A stretch of DNA of 64,000 bases. Origin: Poseidonibacter lekithochrous (lineage in GTDB: Bacteria; Campylobacterota; Campylobacteria; Campylobacterales; Arcobacteraceae). Where the stretch lies: positions 98,930 through 162,929 of the forward strand of contig NZ_JAHKQT010000032.1 of the NCBI RefSeq assembly GCF_018861145.1. The letters are read 5' to 3'. Position 1 is the first letter of the stretch; each line of letters opens with the position of its first letter. Shown one piece after another: positions 53,877 to 61,751 of this stretch. The notes under the pieces were generated by a model that saw only the letters and a list, made by a program, of their open reading frames with translations, was not told the DNA's origin and did no database searches. Both the position numbers and the translations under genes were made by a program.

Positions 53877-53939
53877 TTAACAAGTGCAACCGGTCGGTTT
53901 TACTAAGTTTTTTTTATTTGATATATTAAATTCATACAT
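53877..53939 (-). CDS. 20-residue Cys-containing small ORF at the head of the flavodoxin operon
   Basis: ATG at 53939-53937, stop TAA at 53879-53877. The peptide ends KPTGCTC. AAGGA lies 7 bases upstream of the ATG, an ideal ribosome site, and a Fur-box-like site starts about 16 bases further upstream. Thirteen bases separate its stop from the DUF2325 ATG. The last codons (ACCGGTTGC region) are more GC-rich than anything around them, so they may be under protein or RNA-structure constraint. It may be a leader peptide or a metal-binding peptide. Confidence 0.5.
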   Translation of the reverse strand: MYEFNISNKKNLVKPTGCTC

Positions 53940-53954
53940 TTTAAATTCCTTGTA

Positions 53955-53973
53955 TTGATAATCATTATTGTAA
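53955..53973 (-). promoter_or_regulatory. Fur-box-like site 1 of the flavodoxin operon
   Basis: TTGATAATCATTATTGTAA, containing GATAATCATTAT, the right-hand 12 bases of the classical Fur consensus, just upstream of the small ORF and DUF2325 gene. Confidence 0.65.
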
Positions 53974-54003
53974 TAGTATCAGTAGGAAACTTAAATATAT
54001 ATT

Positions 54004-54027
54004 AATATTGATAATAAATATCATTAA
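54004..54027 (-). promoter_or_regulatory. Fur-box-like site 2 of the flavodoxin operon
   Basis: AT-rich palindromic stretch with TGATA (54009-54013) and TATCA (54019-54023) flanked by TTAAT/ATTAA; weaker than site 1. Between the operon head and the 3' end of the next gene. Confidence 0.45.
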
Positions 54028-54093
54028 TAAGAAAGAATAGAAAATGTGTTTTATTTTAAGTGTATAGTAAGTTAAAAGAATTTAAGAGAAGAG

Positions 54094-54114
54094 AATAGGT
54101 TCGATAAACCTATT
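54094..54114 (-). terminator. Short hairpin after the small membrane gene
   Basis: AATAGGTT (54094-54101), CGATA loop, AACCTATT (54107-54114), overlapping the stop codon of the gene on the - strand. Confidence 0.5.
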
Positions 54115-54424
54115 TCTTTTTAGTACTTTGTGGAGAGTATTTAAAAAATACATATAGAACTGCAATCATAACTACTAGTGTAAATACAGACATAAAGCTA
54201 AGTTCAACTTCTGAACCCGTACCATCTAATGTTCTTTGGTAATTTTTAGGCATAAATAAAAACATACCAGATAAAAGCATGAAAGATGCAGTTGTAACTG
54301 CTATTAAGTGTGCTACGATCCTATGTAATTTTGTAATATAGAAATCTTTTACCATTTTCCAAGTTATAAACGCTGCAAGTAATACTATTACAAGTACCGT
54401 CATTTCTTCATATTGTGCTTCCAA
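54110..54424 (-). CDS. Small membrane protein with three hydrophobic segments
   Basis: 104 residues with membrane segments at about 9-26, 37-58 and 78-95, and a Lys-rich end. The N-terminus is acidic (MEAQYEEM). Not recognised. It is a single-gene unit between the flavodoxin operon and the Nudix gene. Confidence 0.65.
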   Translation of the reverse strand: MEAQYEEMTVLVIVLLAAFITWKMVKDFYITKLHRIVAHLIAVTTASFMLLSGMFLFMPKNYQRTLDGTGSEVELSFMSVFTLVVMIAVLYVFFKYSPQSTKKK

Positions 54425-54487
54425 TATTATTATCCTTATTATAAAGTGCTATATTCTATGTATTATGTACTTAAAGAACACTTATGT

Positions 54488-54916
54488 TTATTTGTTAAAA
54501 TCTTTTATAAAATCTCTTAAAATCAGAGAATGATCAAAAACTAGTTTTTCAAAAGGGATATCTTCTAGTTTGTATATGTATACATCTTTTGCATCATCTG
54601 CTGCTTTTGGAATTCCATTAGCTTTACATATAAAAACACAAGATACACAATGAAATCTTTTATCTCTTAATGGATTTGAATAAACACCTAAAAGTTTTTC
54701 TATTGTGACATCAAGTGTAACTTCTTCTTTCATTTCTCTTATAACTGCATCTTCGACACTTTCACCAATATCTACAAAACCACCTGGAATTGCAATACCT
54801 TTTGGTTCATTTAGTCTTTGAATTAATACAATACCTTGAAAAACATCTTTTTCATCATATAACTTTATTATTCCATCACTTGCTAAATATGGAGTCTTTA
54901 GTTCAAAATTTGCGAT
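54488..54916 (-). CDS. Nudix hydrolase with apparent non-AUG (ATC or ATT) start
   Basis: In-frame translation upstream of the ATG at 54733 restores a full Nudix box: GGFVDIGESVEDAVIREMKE followed by EV. The frame runs back to ATC at 54916 (or ATT at 54919), directly after an in-frame TAA, with no ATG, GTG or TTG between. AGGA lies 6 bases before the ATC, an ideal spacing. From ATC the protein has 142 residues, normal for a Nudix enzyme; from the ATG only 81, lacking the catalytic box. Substrate unknown; Nudix enzymes hydrolyse nucleoside diphosphate derivatives. The alternative is a start-codon mutation making it a pseudogene. Confidence 0.75.
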   Translation of the reverse strand: MANFELKTPYLASDGIIKLYDEKDVFQGIVLIQRLNEPKGIAIPGGFVDIGESVEDAVIREMKEEVTLDVTIEKLLGVYSNPLRDKRFHCVSCVFICKANGIPKAADDAKDVYIYKLEDIPFEKLVFDHSLILRDFIKDFNK

Positions 54917-55048
54917 AATTTATCCTTTATTAAAAAAAGTATTTTATCATAATATAAATAATAAACTCTAATTAAATACAAGGTAATTAAATATATATAA
55001 GTGTATTTAAATGTAAAAAATTAAATTAAATTTATTATAAGATAAACA

Positions 55049-55068
55049 ATTGTAATATATTGTAAATA
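55049..55068 (+). repeat. 10-bp direct repeat upstream of the parA-like gene
   Basis: ATTGTAATAT (55049-55058) then ATTGTAAATA (55059-55068), one helical turn apart, 22 bases before the ATG. Candidate operator for the ribbon-helix-helix protein encoded next. Confidence 0.45.
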
Positions 55069-55089
55069 AATATACTAAAAGGTATTTAA

Positions 55090-55677
55090 ATGCAAATAAT
55101 TATATATAATCAAAAAGGTGGTGTAGGTAAATCAATGATTGCAACACAATTAGCACTTAGTTTTGATGCAACTATTGTAGAACTTGATCCATATGGAATG
55201 TTAAGTGATACTTTAGGAGATGAGATAGTTTATAAAGTAGGATTAAATGAGACTGTTCCTAATATAAAAGAGGGTGATGTAATTTTTGATTTTGGTGGTT
55301 TTGATGATTTAAGACTTGATGATATATCAAAAAATGCAGATTTGATCATTATCCCTTTTAATCCAACAATAAATTCACTTGGAACTACTCTTAAAAGTTA
55401 CAAAAGAGTTAAAGAACAAAATATTCCAATATTATTTGTTGTAAATGCTGTCTTAAATGAAAAAGATGTAGATGAATCAATAAATTTTATAAAAGAGAAT
55501 ACAAAAGATGAAATTGAGTATTTTGTAATTCCACATACTAGAGCACTTCAAACAGTAGAAAATGAAGGTGTGAGTATCATAGAGTTTGCAAATACAAATG
55601 GTTTAAGAAAACACACATATAGAAAAATTAGTGCTACAATGAAAGAATTTGTTAATACTGTAGAAGAATATTTATAG
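55090..55677 (+). CDS. Small ParA-type ATPase
   Basis: 195 residues, short for ParA. Deviant Walker A IIYNQKGGVGKSMIATQLA at the N-terminus, VELDPYG, and VIFDFGGF in the Walker B position. No N-terminal DNA-binding domain, as in type Ib plasmid ParA. AAAGGT precedes the ATG. Followed 21 bases later by a ribbon-helix-helix gene, the usual partner of short ParA proteins. Confidence 0.88.
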   Translation: MQIIIYNQKGGVGKSMIATQLALSFDATIVELDPYGMLSDTLGDEIVYKVGLNETVPNIKEGDVIFDFGGFDDLRLDDISKNADLIIIPFNPTINSLGTTLKSYKRVKEQNIPILFVVNAVLNEKDVDESINFIKENTKDEIEYFVIPHTRALQTVENEGVSIIEFANTNGLRKHTYRKISATMKEFVNTVEEYL

Positions 55678-55698
55678 ATAATTATAAAAAGGTATATT

Positions 55699-55959
55699 AT
55701 GGCAAGAGCAAAATTTGAAAACTTGAAAAATATAGAAAATAGAGAAACTTTTACCCATAAAGATTTACAACAAAAAAAAGCTGGACGTCCAAATGGAAGT
55801 AAAGTAAAAAAGGAGCAATCTAATGCTTCTTTAACAATAGCACTAACGCCAAGTCAAAAAGAAGAATTAGAAGAGTATGCAAAAAAAGAGTATAGATCAG
55901 TTGGAAGTGTAATAAAAATGCTCTTAATAAAAAATGATATTATAAGAATAAATGAATAA
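55699..55959 (+). CDS. Ribbon-helix-helix protein, ParA partner
   Basis: 86 residues. Basic N-terminus (KAGRPNGSKVKKEQ), then a ribbon (ASLTIALTPSQKEELEEYAKKEY) and a helix (SVGSVIKMLLIKNDI) fitting the RHH/CopG fold. In type Ib partition systems such a protein binds the centromere and represses the operon. It may bind the repeats upstream. Confidence 0.75.
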   Translation: MARAKFENLKNIENRETFTHKDLQQKKAGRPNGSKVKKEQSNASLTIALTPSQKEELEEYAKKEYRSVGSVIKMLLIKNDIIRINE

Positions 55960-55970
55960 GGATTAAAATT

Positions 55971-56165
55971 ATGGAAGAAATGAATATCCAGTGCCCATAT
56001 TGTTTACAAGCAATTACTGTTTTAGTAGATACAGGAGTTTATGAATATACAACTTTAGTTGATGATTGTGAAGTTTGTTGTAGACCAATTGAGATATCTT
56101 ACAGTGTTGAAAATGGTGAAGTCTCTAGTCTTTCTTATAACAGTATTGACGGGAATGAATTTTAA
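55971..56165 (+). CDS. CPXCG-type cysteine-rich protein
   Basis: 64 residues. CPYC near 9-12 and CEVCCRP near 37-43 form a probable zinc-binding pair; length and spacing fit the CPXCG motif family found in many Proteobacteria. Function unknown. 11 bases after the RHH gene. Confidence 0.8.
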   Translation: MEEMNIQCPYCLQAITVLVDTGVYEYTTLVDDCEVCCRPIEISYSVENGEVSSLSYNSIDGNEF

Positions 56166-56252
56166 AATATTTATTAATTAACAAAAAATACCTATGAAAA
56201 ATATATCAATATTGTAAAGTATATAAAATATTTACAAAAGAGGTATAAGAGT

Positions 56253-57185
56253 TTGAAAAGAGCAGTTGTTTTAATGAATATGGGTGGACCTAATGATGTA
56301 AATGAAGTAAAAGTTTTTTTAAGAAATATGTTTAATGATAAGTATATTATAGGAGCTCCCCAGCCAATTAGGGCAATAATTAGTGAATTAATTATCTTTA
56401 AGAGGTTAAAAGAATCACAAGAAAATTATAATAAATTAGGTGGTATGTCACCAATTGTAGGGCATACAAAAAGACTAGTACGAAGACTCAACAAAGAATT
56501 AGATGCAGATGTATTTTATGAAATGAGATATACTCCTCCTTTTGCTTCAGAAGTAATGAAAAAACTTGTAAAATATGATGAGATATATGCGATTCCAATG
56601 TATCCACATTATTCAAGTACAACAACAAAATCATCAATTGAAAATTTTATGAAAATTGCAAAAGAATATAATCTTGATAAAAAAGTAAAAACTATAAATA
56701 GTTATTATAAGAATAAGAATTATAACAAAGCAATTGTTGAAAGAATAAAAGAAACAATTAAAGAGGATGAGAAAACAGAGGATTTTGAATTAATTTTTTC
56801 AGCTCATGGATTAACAAAAAGAATTATTGATAAAGGGGATTTATACCAAAAACATATTTTAGCAAATGTTGAATATGCTAAAAAAGAGTTAGAAGAGCAA
56901 GGAATAAAGTTTAAAAAAATACATGTAGCATATCAATCAAGACTAGGTCCTTTAGAGTGGTTAAGACCATATTTAGAAGATAAACTAGCAGAAATTGAAT
57001 CTAAAGTAATTATTTATCCTATATCTTTTACAGTTGATAACTCAGAAACTAAATATGAGTTAGATATGGAGTATTTAGAAATTGCAGAAGAATTAGGTCT
57101 TGAAGATTATAGAGTTGCAAGAACACCAAATCATCATCCTTTTTTTATTGAAGCAATAAAAGAGATATATGAAAAAATGAAATAA
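56253..57185 (+). CDS. hemH: Ferrochelatase
   Basis: 310 residues from a TTG start (AGAGG upstream). VVLMNMGGPNDVNEVKVFLRNMF, YEMRYTPPF, YPHYSSTTTKSS, LIFSAHGLTKRII (catalytic His) and VAYQSRLGPLEWLRPY are standard ferrochelatase motifs. Inserts Fe2+ into protoporphyrin IX. Confidence 0.96.
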   Translation: MKRAVVLMNMGGPNDVNEVKVFLRNMFNDKYIIGAPQPIRAIISELIIFKRLKESQENYNKLGGMSPIVGHTKRLVRRLNKELDADVFYEMRYTPPFASEVMKKLVKYDEIYAIPMYPHYSSTTTKSSIENFMKIAKEYNLDKKVKTINSYYKNKNYNKAIVERIKETIKEDEKTEDFELIFSAHGLTKRIIDKGDLYQKHILANVEYAKKELEEQGIKFKKIHVAYQSRLGPLEWLRPYLEDKLAEIESKVIIYPISFTVDNSETKYELDMEYLEIAEELGLEDYRVARTPNHHPFFIEAIKEIYEKMK

Positions 57186-57258
57186 AAGTATTTCTTTATA
57201 GTTAAAAAGTGTATAATAAAAGTATTTCTTTAATTATATTTTATATAAAGGTGTTATT

Positions 57259-58293
57259 TTGATTAAAAAATTTTTTTTATTACCTTTGTTTTTTCTTCAG
57301 TTATTTACTGTCTCAAAATCATTTAAATCAAATCCAGTTATAGGCAATAAATTTTTAAATATTATGGGACTTCATGTATTAAGATTAATTATTTCTCATA
57401 GTATTATGAATTTTAGAATGATGTGTTTATCTAGGAGAATACCTAAGCATTTAAGAGAACAATATTATCAAAAGGGATATATGCTTATTGAAGATATAGA
57501 AAGTGAAGATAACTACAATGAAATTCATAAAGAAACAAAAGAAATTAGATCTGAAATTAGAGAATGCATACAAGGAAATACCTTAACTCAAAGAATACAT
57601 TTAGATAAATATAATTTATCTCAAACACCTGCAATTAATAATTTAATTAAAAGAAAAGATATCGTAAATTTATTTAAATTTGCTGCTGGTAAAAATCATC
57701 TTCCTCTTTCCCATATTCAAGTTATTAAAAGTAATTATATTAAAGGAGAGAGTGATCCTCAAAAAAATCTTCATAGTGATACTTTTCATCCTACGATGAA
57801 ATATTGGTACTTTTTAGAAAATGTTGGACCAAATATGGCTCCTTTTACATATGTAAAAGGTTCAAATAAGCTTACAATTAAAAGGTTAAAATGGGAATAT
57901 CAAAAAAGTATTAGTATGGATAAAGAAAAAACTTCTTATTCACAAAGTGGTTCTTTTAGAATTGAAGAAGAGGAGCTAAAATATTTAGGTTTACCTTTAC
58001 CTGAAGAAATATGTGTTTTAAAAAATACATTAGTAATAGTGAATACTTTTGGCTTTCATAGAAGAGGTGATACTGATAAAAAAAGTATACGTTCTGAGAT
58101 TTGGGGAATGAGTAGAACTAATCCTTTTAACCCTTTTATTGGATTTGATTTAAAGATTATTGATGCATTGAATAATTGGGGTTTACATAAACTACGTGAA
58201 ATAAAAGATAAAGAAGCTTTAAAAAAAGGTAGATATTCAAGTTGGCATGTAATTAAGACAAAAAATTTATATGATGAAGAAAATAGAAATTAA
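57259..58293 (+). CDS. Phytanoyl-CoA dioxygenase-like 2OG/Fe(II) oxygenase
   Basis: 344 residues from a TTG start. Iron ligands fit H172 and D174 (LHSDTFHP) and H267 (FGFHRRG), with R in IRSEIWGM binding 2-oxoglutarate. MAPFTYVKGSN is the typical strand before the second half. The first 20 residues are hydrophobic (FFLLPLFFLQLFTV), either a membrane anchor or signal. Substrate unknown. Confidence 0.8.
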   Translation: MIKKFFLLPLFFLQLFTVSKSFKSNPVIGNKFLNIMGLHVLRLIISHSIMNFRMMCLSRRIPKHLREQYYQKGYMLIEDIESEDNYNEIHKETKEIRSEIRECIQGNTLTQRIHLDKYNLSQTPAINNLIKRKDIVNLFKFAAGKNHLPLSHIQVIKSNYIKGESDPQKNLHSDTFHPTMKYWYFLENVGPNMAPFTYVKGSNKLTIKRLKWEYQKSISMDKEKTSYSQSGSFRIEEEELKYLGLPLPEEICVLKNTLVIVNTFGFHRRGDTDKKSIRSEIWGMSRTNPFNPFIGFDLKIIDALNNWGLHKLREIKDKEALKKGRYSSWHVIKTKNLYDEENRN

Positions 58294-58366
58294 ATATTAT
58301 TTACTTCTTATTAGCTCAAAATACTTTGTATTTTTAGCTTATTTAATCCTAATTAAAAAAATTATT

Positions 58367-58375
58367 TGCTATAGT
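58367..58375 (+). promoter_or_regulatory. Extended -10 promoter of the antiporter-Usp pair
   Basis: TGCTATAGT with TG at 58367 and TATAGT at 58370-58375, 31 bases before the ATG at 58406; AAGGAG follows. Confidence 0.45.
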
Positions 58376-58405
58376 GTAAGTTACATAAAATAAACAAGGA
58401 GAACA

Positions 58406-60004
58406 ATGTTAACTATTATAGTGACTACATTATTTTTTGCTTTAGTTATTAATATATTTTTAAAGAAAATACATTTACCAACAATTATTGGATATATATT
58501 CACAGGAACAGTTATTGCCTATTCTTTTGACTTACATGATGCTGTAAATAATCATACTTTAAAAGAAATTGCAGAGTTTGGTGTAGTATTTTTAATGTTT
58601 ACAATAGGGTTAGAGTTTTCTATTGAACATCTAAAGAAAATGAAAAATGAGGTATTTGTAGCAGGAAGTTTGCAAATATCAGTTACTGCGATTATCGTAT
58701 TTTTAACAAGTTATTATTTATTAGATATTGAAAAGAATGTTTCATTTATCTTGTCCTTAGCTATTGCTCTATCTTCAACTGCAATTGTTCTTAAAACTTT
58801 TAATGAAACAAGTGAAATAAATAAAAGATATGGACAAAGAAGTTTAGGTGTTCTTATCATGCAAGATATTGCAGTTATTCCTATATTATTAATTATAGGT
58901 TTTATGTCAACAACATCTAGTTCAAATATTTCAGATGTAATATTTGAGATGTTGTTTCATGCAGTTATCTTATTAGCTTTAATGGTAATTATTGGTAAAT
59001 ATTTATTAGAGCCATTTTTTAAAGCGATTACAAAAACAAATTCTGATGAACTTTTTGTAGGTTCTATTCTATTTTTAGCTATAGGGGCTTCATTGTTAGC
59101 TCATAAATTAGGTTTTTCTTACTCCTTAGGTGCATTTATTGCAGGTATGTTGATTGCCGAAACTAGATATAAACATCAAGCAGAAGCGGATCTTGTTCCT
59201 TTTAGAGATTTGTTACTAGGAATTTTCTTTGTAACTGTAGGAATGCAATTAAAGTTTGATATTATTACTTCATATATTCATATAATATTAGTATTATTAT
59301 TTGCTGTAATGTTCTTAAAATTTATTATTATTTATGTAATTATGAGAATAAATGAAAATAAAAGAGTTAGTTTAAAAACAGCACTTTCTTTAGTTCAAAT
59401 AGGTGAGTTTTCACTAGCTTTATTAGAATTAGCAAGAACTGGAGGTTTAATCCCTTCTCCTCATGGTCAAATTATGATTATTACTATTGTATTATCAATG
59501 ATAATTACACCAATAATCTTAAAAAATCTTAGTTCAATTGCAGATTATTTTATAGAAAGTATTGAACCAGATGTAGAAGAAGTTAAATCAACTAATCTAA
59601 GTAATCATACTGTTATTTTAGGATTAGGGGAGTTTGGACGAAATATTGCAGATGAACTAAGAATAAATTCAGAACCATATCTTGCTATTGAAAACAATGT
59701 TGAAAGTTTTTATAGATCTTCAAAGAGTGGATATAACGTAGTATTTGGAAATGTAACAAATAAAGATTTACTAAAAAGTGTGAATTTAAAAGAAGCGAAA
59801 CATATAATTATAGCTATTGATAATCCTCATAAATTATATCAAGTATGTGATGCAGTTCAACAAATGGTATCAACTGATAAAATTATTGTAAAAGTTCATA
59901 CGCAGGCGGAAGCTGAGATAATTAAGGATTTTTCAATATCAAATATTTTTGTAGAAAATATTATTACAAGTCAAAATATTAGAAATTTAATTATAAAAGA
60001 ATAG
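58406..60004 (+). CDS. Kef-type cation:proton antiporter with TrkA-N domain
   Basis: 532 residues. About twelve membrane segments to residue about 385 (IIGYIFTGTVIAY; FLMFTIGLEFS; SLGAFIAGMLIAE), then a TrkA-N nucleotide-binding domain from about 400 (VILGLGEFGRNIADEL). Family members exchange K+ or Na+ for H+. The TrkA-C domain is missing. Five bases before the Usp gene. Confidence 0.92.
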   Translation: MLTIIVTTLFFALVINIFLKKIHLPTIIGYIFTGTVIAYSFDLHDAVNNHTLKEIAEFGVVFLMFTIGLEFSIEHLKKMKNEVFVAGSLQISVTAIIVFLTSYYLLDIEKNVSFILSLAIALSSTAIVLKTFNETSEINKRYGQRSLGVLIMQDIAVIPILLIIGFMSTTSSSNISDVIFEMLFHAVILLALMVIIGKYLLEPFFKAITKTNSDELFVGSILFLAIGASLLAHKLGFSYSLGAFIAGMLIAETRYKHQAEADLVPFRDLLLGIFFVTVGMQLKFDIITSYIHIILVLLFAVMFLKFIIIYVIMRINENKRVSLKTALSLVQIGEFSLALLELARTGGLIPSPHGQIMIITIVLSMIITPIILKNLSSIADYFIESIEPDVEEVKSTNLSNHTVILGLGEFGRNIADELRINSEPYLAIENNVESFYRSSKSGYNVVFGNVTNKDLLKSVNLKEAKHIIIAIDNPHKLYQVCDAVQQMVSTDKIIVKVHTQAEAEIIKDFSISNIFVENIITSQNIRNLIIKE

Positions 60005-60009
60005 GAGTT

Positions 60010-60846
60010 ATGATGCAGCAACCTTCAATATTAGTAGCAACAGATTTTTCTGAACATTGTGATCAAGTACTTACAAAAGCATTTGCTTTAGCAAATAGTA
60101 AAGGACTTAAATTAAATATAGTTCATGTTGTAGAAGATAGTATTTTTAAATTTGAAGATAAACCAGAAAAAATTAAAGCAAATTGTATTAAATTTTTAAT
60201 GAAGAATTTTCCTCAAATAGAATTAAATAGATTTTATTTTAAAGTAGGAAGTATAGAGGATGAAATTGCAAAGCTTGCAAATGAAATAAAAGCTTCTATG
60301 CTTGTTATTGGAAACAGTGGTGAGAATTTTAGTTTTGAAAAACTAATTATGGGAAGTACTACAAAAAAGATTATTCGTACTTTAGATATTCCTACTTTAG
60401 TGATTAAGAACAATAAAATTATTGATTATAAATATATTTTAGTTCCTACAGATTTTACTGATGAGTCAAAAAAATCAATTGAAGATTCCTTTAAATTATT
60501 TCCTGAATGCCGAATTAACTTACTTCATGTATACAGTGTACCTTTTGGGAATCGTTTAAATATGTATGGAATTGATGATACAAATGCAAAACAATATGTT
60601 TCAAATATTGCAAGCCAAAATTTAGAAGAAGGTTATAATTTCATAGATAGATTTATAGATAATAAAAAGAAGTTAACTTTGACTATAGAGAATGATGTGT
60701 TAACATCAGAATATTTTACAGAGGGGAATAGTGATTTACTTGATGGGGTTGATTTAATTTCTCTTCATACTACAGGAAATATTAGCTTTTTTACTTTTGA
60801 AATGTTAGAAAGATCAGATAAAGATGTTTTGATAATTAGAAAATAA
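60010..60846 (+). CDS. Two-domain universal stress protein
   Basis: 278 residues. Two UspA-like domains: residues about 5-138, with the ATP motif ENFSFEKLIMGSTTKKIIR, and about 140-278, which lacks a clear GxxG(9)G(S/T) loop. Starts at ATG 60010 or 60013. Coupled to the Kef-type antiporter, it may bind ATP or AMP and adjust transport. Confidence 0.85.
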   Translation: MMQQPSILVATDFSEHCDQVLTKAFALANSKGLKLNIVHVVEDSIFKFEDKPEKIKANCIKFLMKNFPQIELNRFYFKVGSIEDEIAKLANEIKASMLVIGNSGENFSFEKLIMGSTTKKIIRTLDIPTLVIKNNKIIDYKYILVPTDFTDESKKSIEDSFKLFPECRINLLHVYSVPFGNRLNMYGIDDTNAKQYVSNIASQNLEEGYNFIDRFIDNKKKLTLTIENDVLTSEYFTEGNSDLLDGVDLISLHTTGNISFFTFEMLERSDKDVLIIRK

Positions 60847-60855
60847 TTTAGCTTT

Positions 60856-60887
60856 GAAACACTCTTATATTAGATTAAGAGTGTTTC
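60856..60887. terminator. Convergent hairpin terminator
   Basis: GAAACACTCTTA (60856-60867), 8-base loop, TAAGAGTGTTTC (60876-60887), then a T run. Serves the Usp gene (+) and probably the FrnE-like gene (-). Confidence 0.75.
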
Positions 60888-60890
60888 TTT

Positions 60891-61634
60891 TTATTCTTTT
60901 TTAATATCTTTGTTGATTATATCTGTTAATAATTGTTTATATTCAGAAGCTTTATTTGCTCCTACTCTTACTATTGTATTATTAAATATCATAATAGGAA
61001 TTGCTCTAGCTCCTTGATCTCTCCAATATTTCTCATGATCTTTTACACGTTTAATTGCTTCTTTATCATCTAGTCTTGCCATTGCTTGAGCTACATCTAA
61101 CCCCACTTTTTTTACTTCTATAGCTAAAATTTCTCGATTACTAATATCTTTTCCTTCACCAAAGTATGCTTCTTGTAATCGTACTTTTAATTCAGTTTGT
61201 TTATCAAACTCTTTTGCATAATCAAGTAATATATGAGAATTAAAAGTATTTACTTTTTTCATTTCTTCAAAATAATTGAATTTGAATCCAGATGTTTCAC
61301 CAAGTTTTGTTACTCTTTCTCTATTTTGAATTAATTCATCTTTACTAAGATTTAATTTCTTCATCAAGTATTTATTTGCATTTTGTCCTTCTCTTGGCAT
61401 ATCTGGATTAAGTTGAAAAGGATGCCATTGAACATGCACATCGTCTTTTATACCTAACTCATCTATAGCTTGGCTCAATCTTTTATATCCAATTGCACAC
61501 CAAGGACATACCACATCAGAGATGATATCAATTTGTATTTTATCTTTAGTTTCTGCTGCATATGCATTTAGACTTAAGAAACTTAACTGTGCTATCATTG
61601 TAATTTTTACAAGGGTCTTAATTATATTTTTCAT
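60891..61634 (-). CDS. Secreted FrnE/DsbA-like thioredoxin-fold protein
   Basis: 247 residues. Signal peptide to about 27 (SFLSLNAYAAE). Thioredoxin fold with CPWC active site near residues 42-46 (IISDVVCPWCAIGYKRL), then the helical insert and the cis-Pro region (RAIPIMIFNN). FrnE-like members are usually cytoplasmic; the signal peptide puts this one in the periplasm, so it may isomerise or oxidise disulfides. Confidence 0.85.
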   Translation of the reverse strand: MKNIIKTLVKITMIAQLSFLSLNAYAAETKDKIQIDIISDVVCPWCAIGYKRLSQAIDELGIKDDVHVQWHPFQLNPDMPREGQNANKYLMKKLNLSKDELIQNRERVTKLGETSGFKFNYFEEMKKVNTFNSHILLDYAKEFDKQTELKVRLQEAYFGEGKDISNREILAIEVKKVGLDVAQAMARLDDKEAIKRVKDHEKYWRDQGARAIPIMIFNNTIVRVGANKASEYKQLLTDIINKDIKKE

Positions 61635-61751
61635 ATTTCTTCACTTTGATTTTAATTTTTTAATCTTCAATTATAGAATATCTGTTCTAAAATATGACTT
61701 AATAAAAATAAGGTATAAAGGTTTTGAAATATTTACAATCTAGTTACGCTA

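Noticed and set aside
54488..54733. Nudix gene as an 81-residue protein from the ATG at 54733
   Set aside because: This start removes the whole Nudix box, which is present in frame upstream with a good ribosome site.
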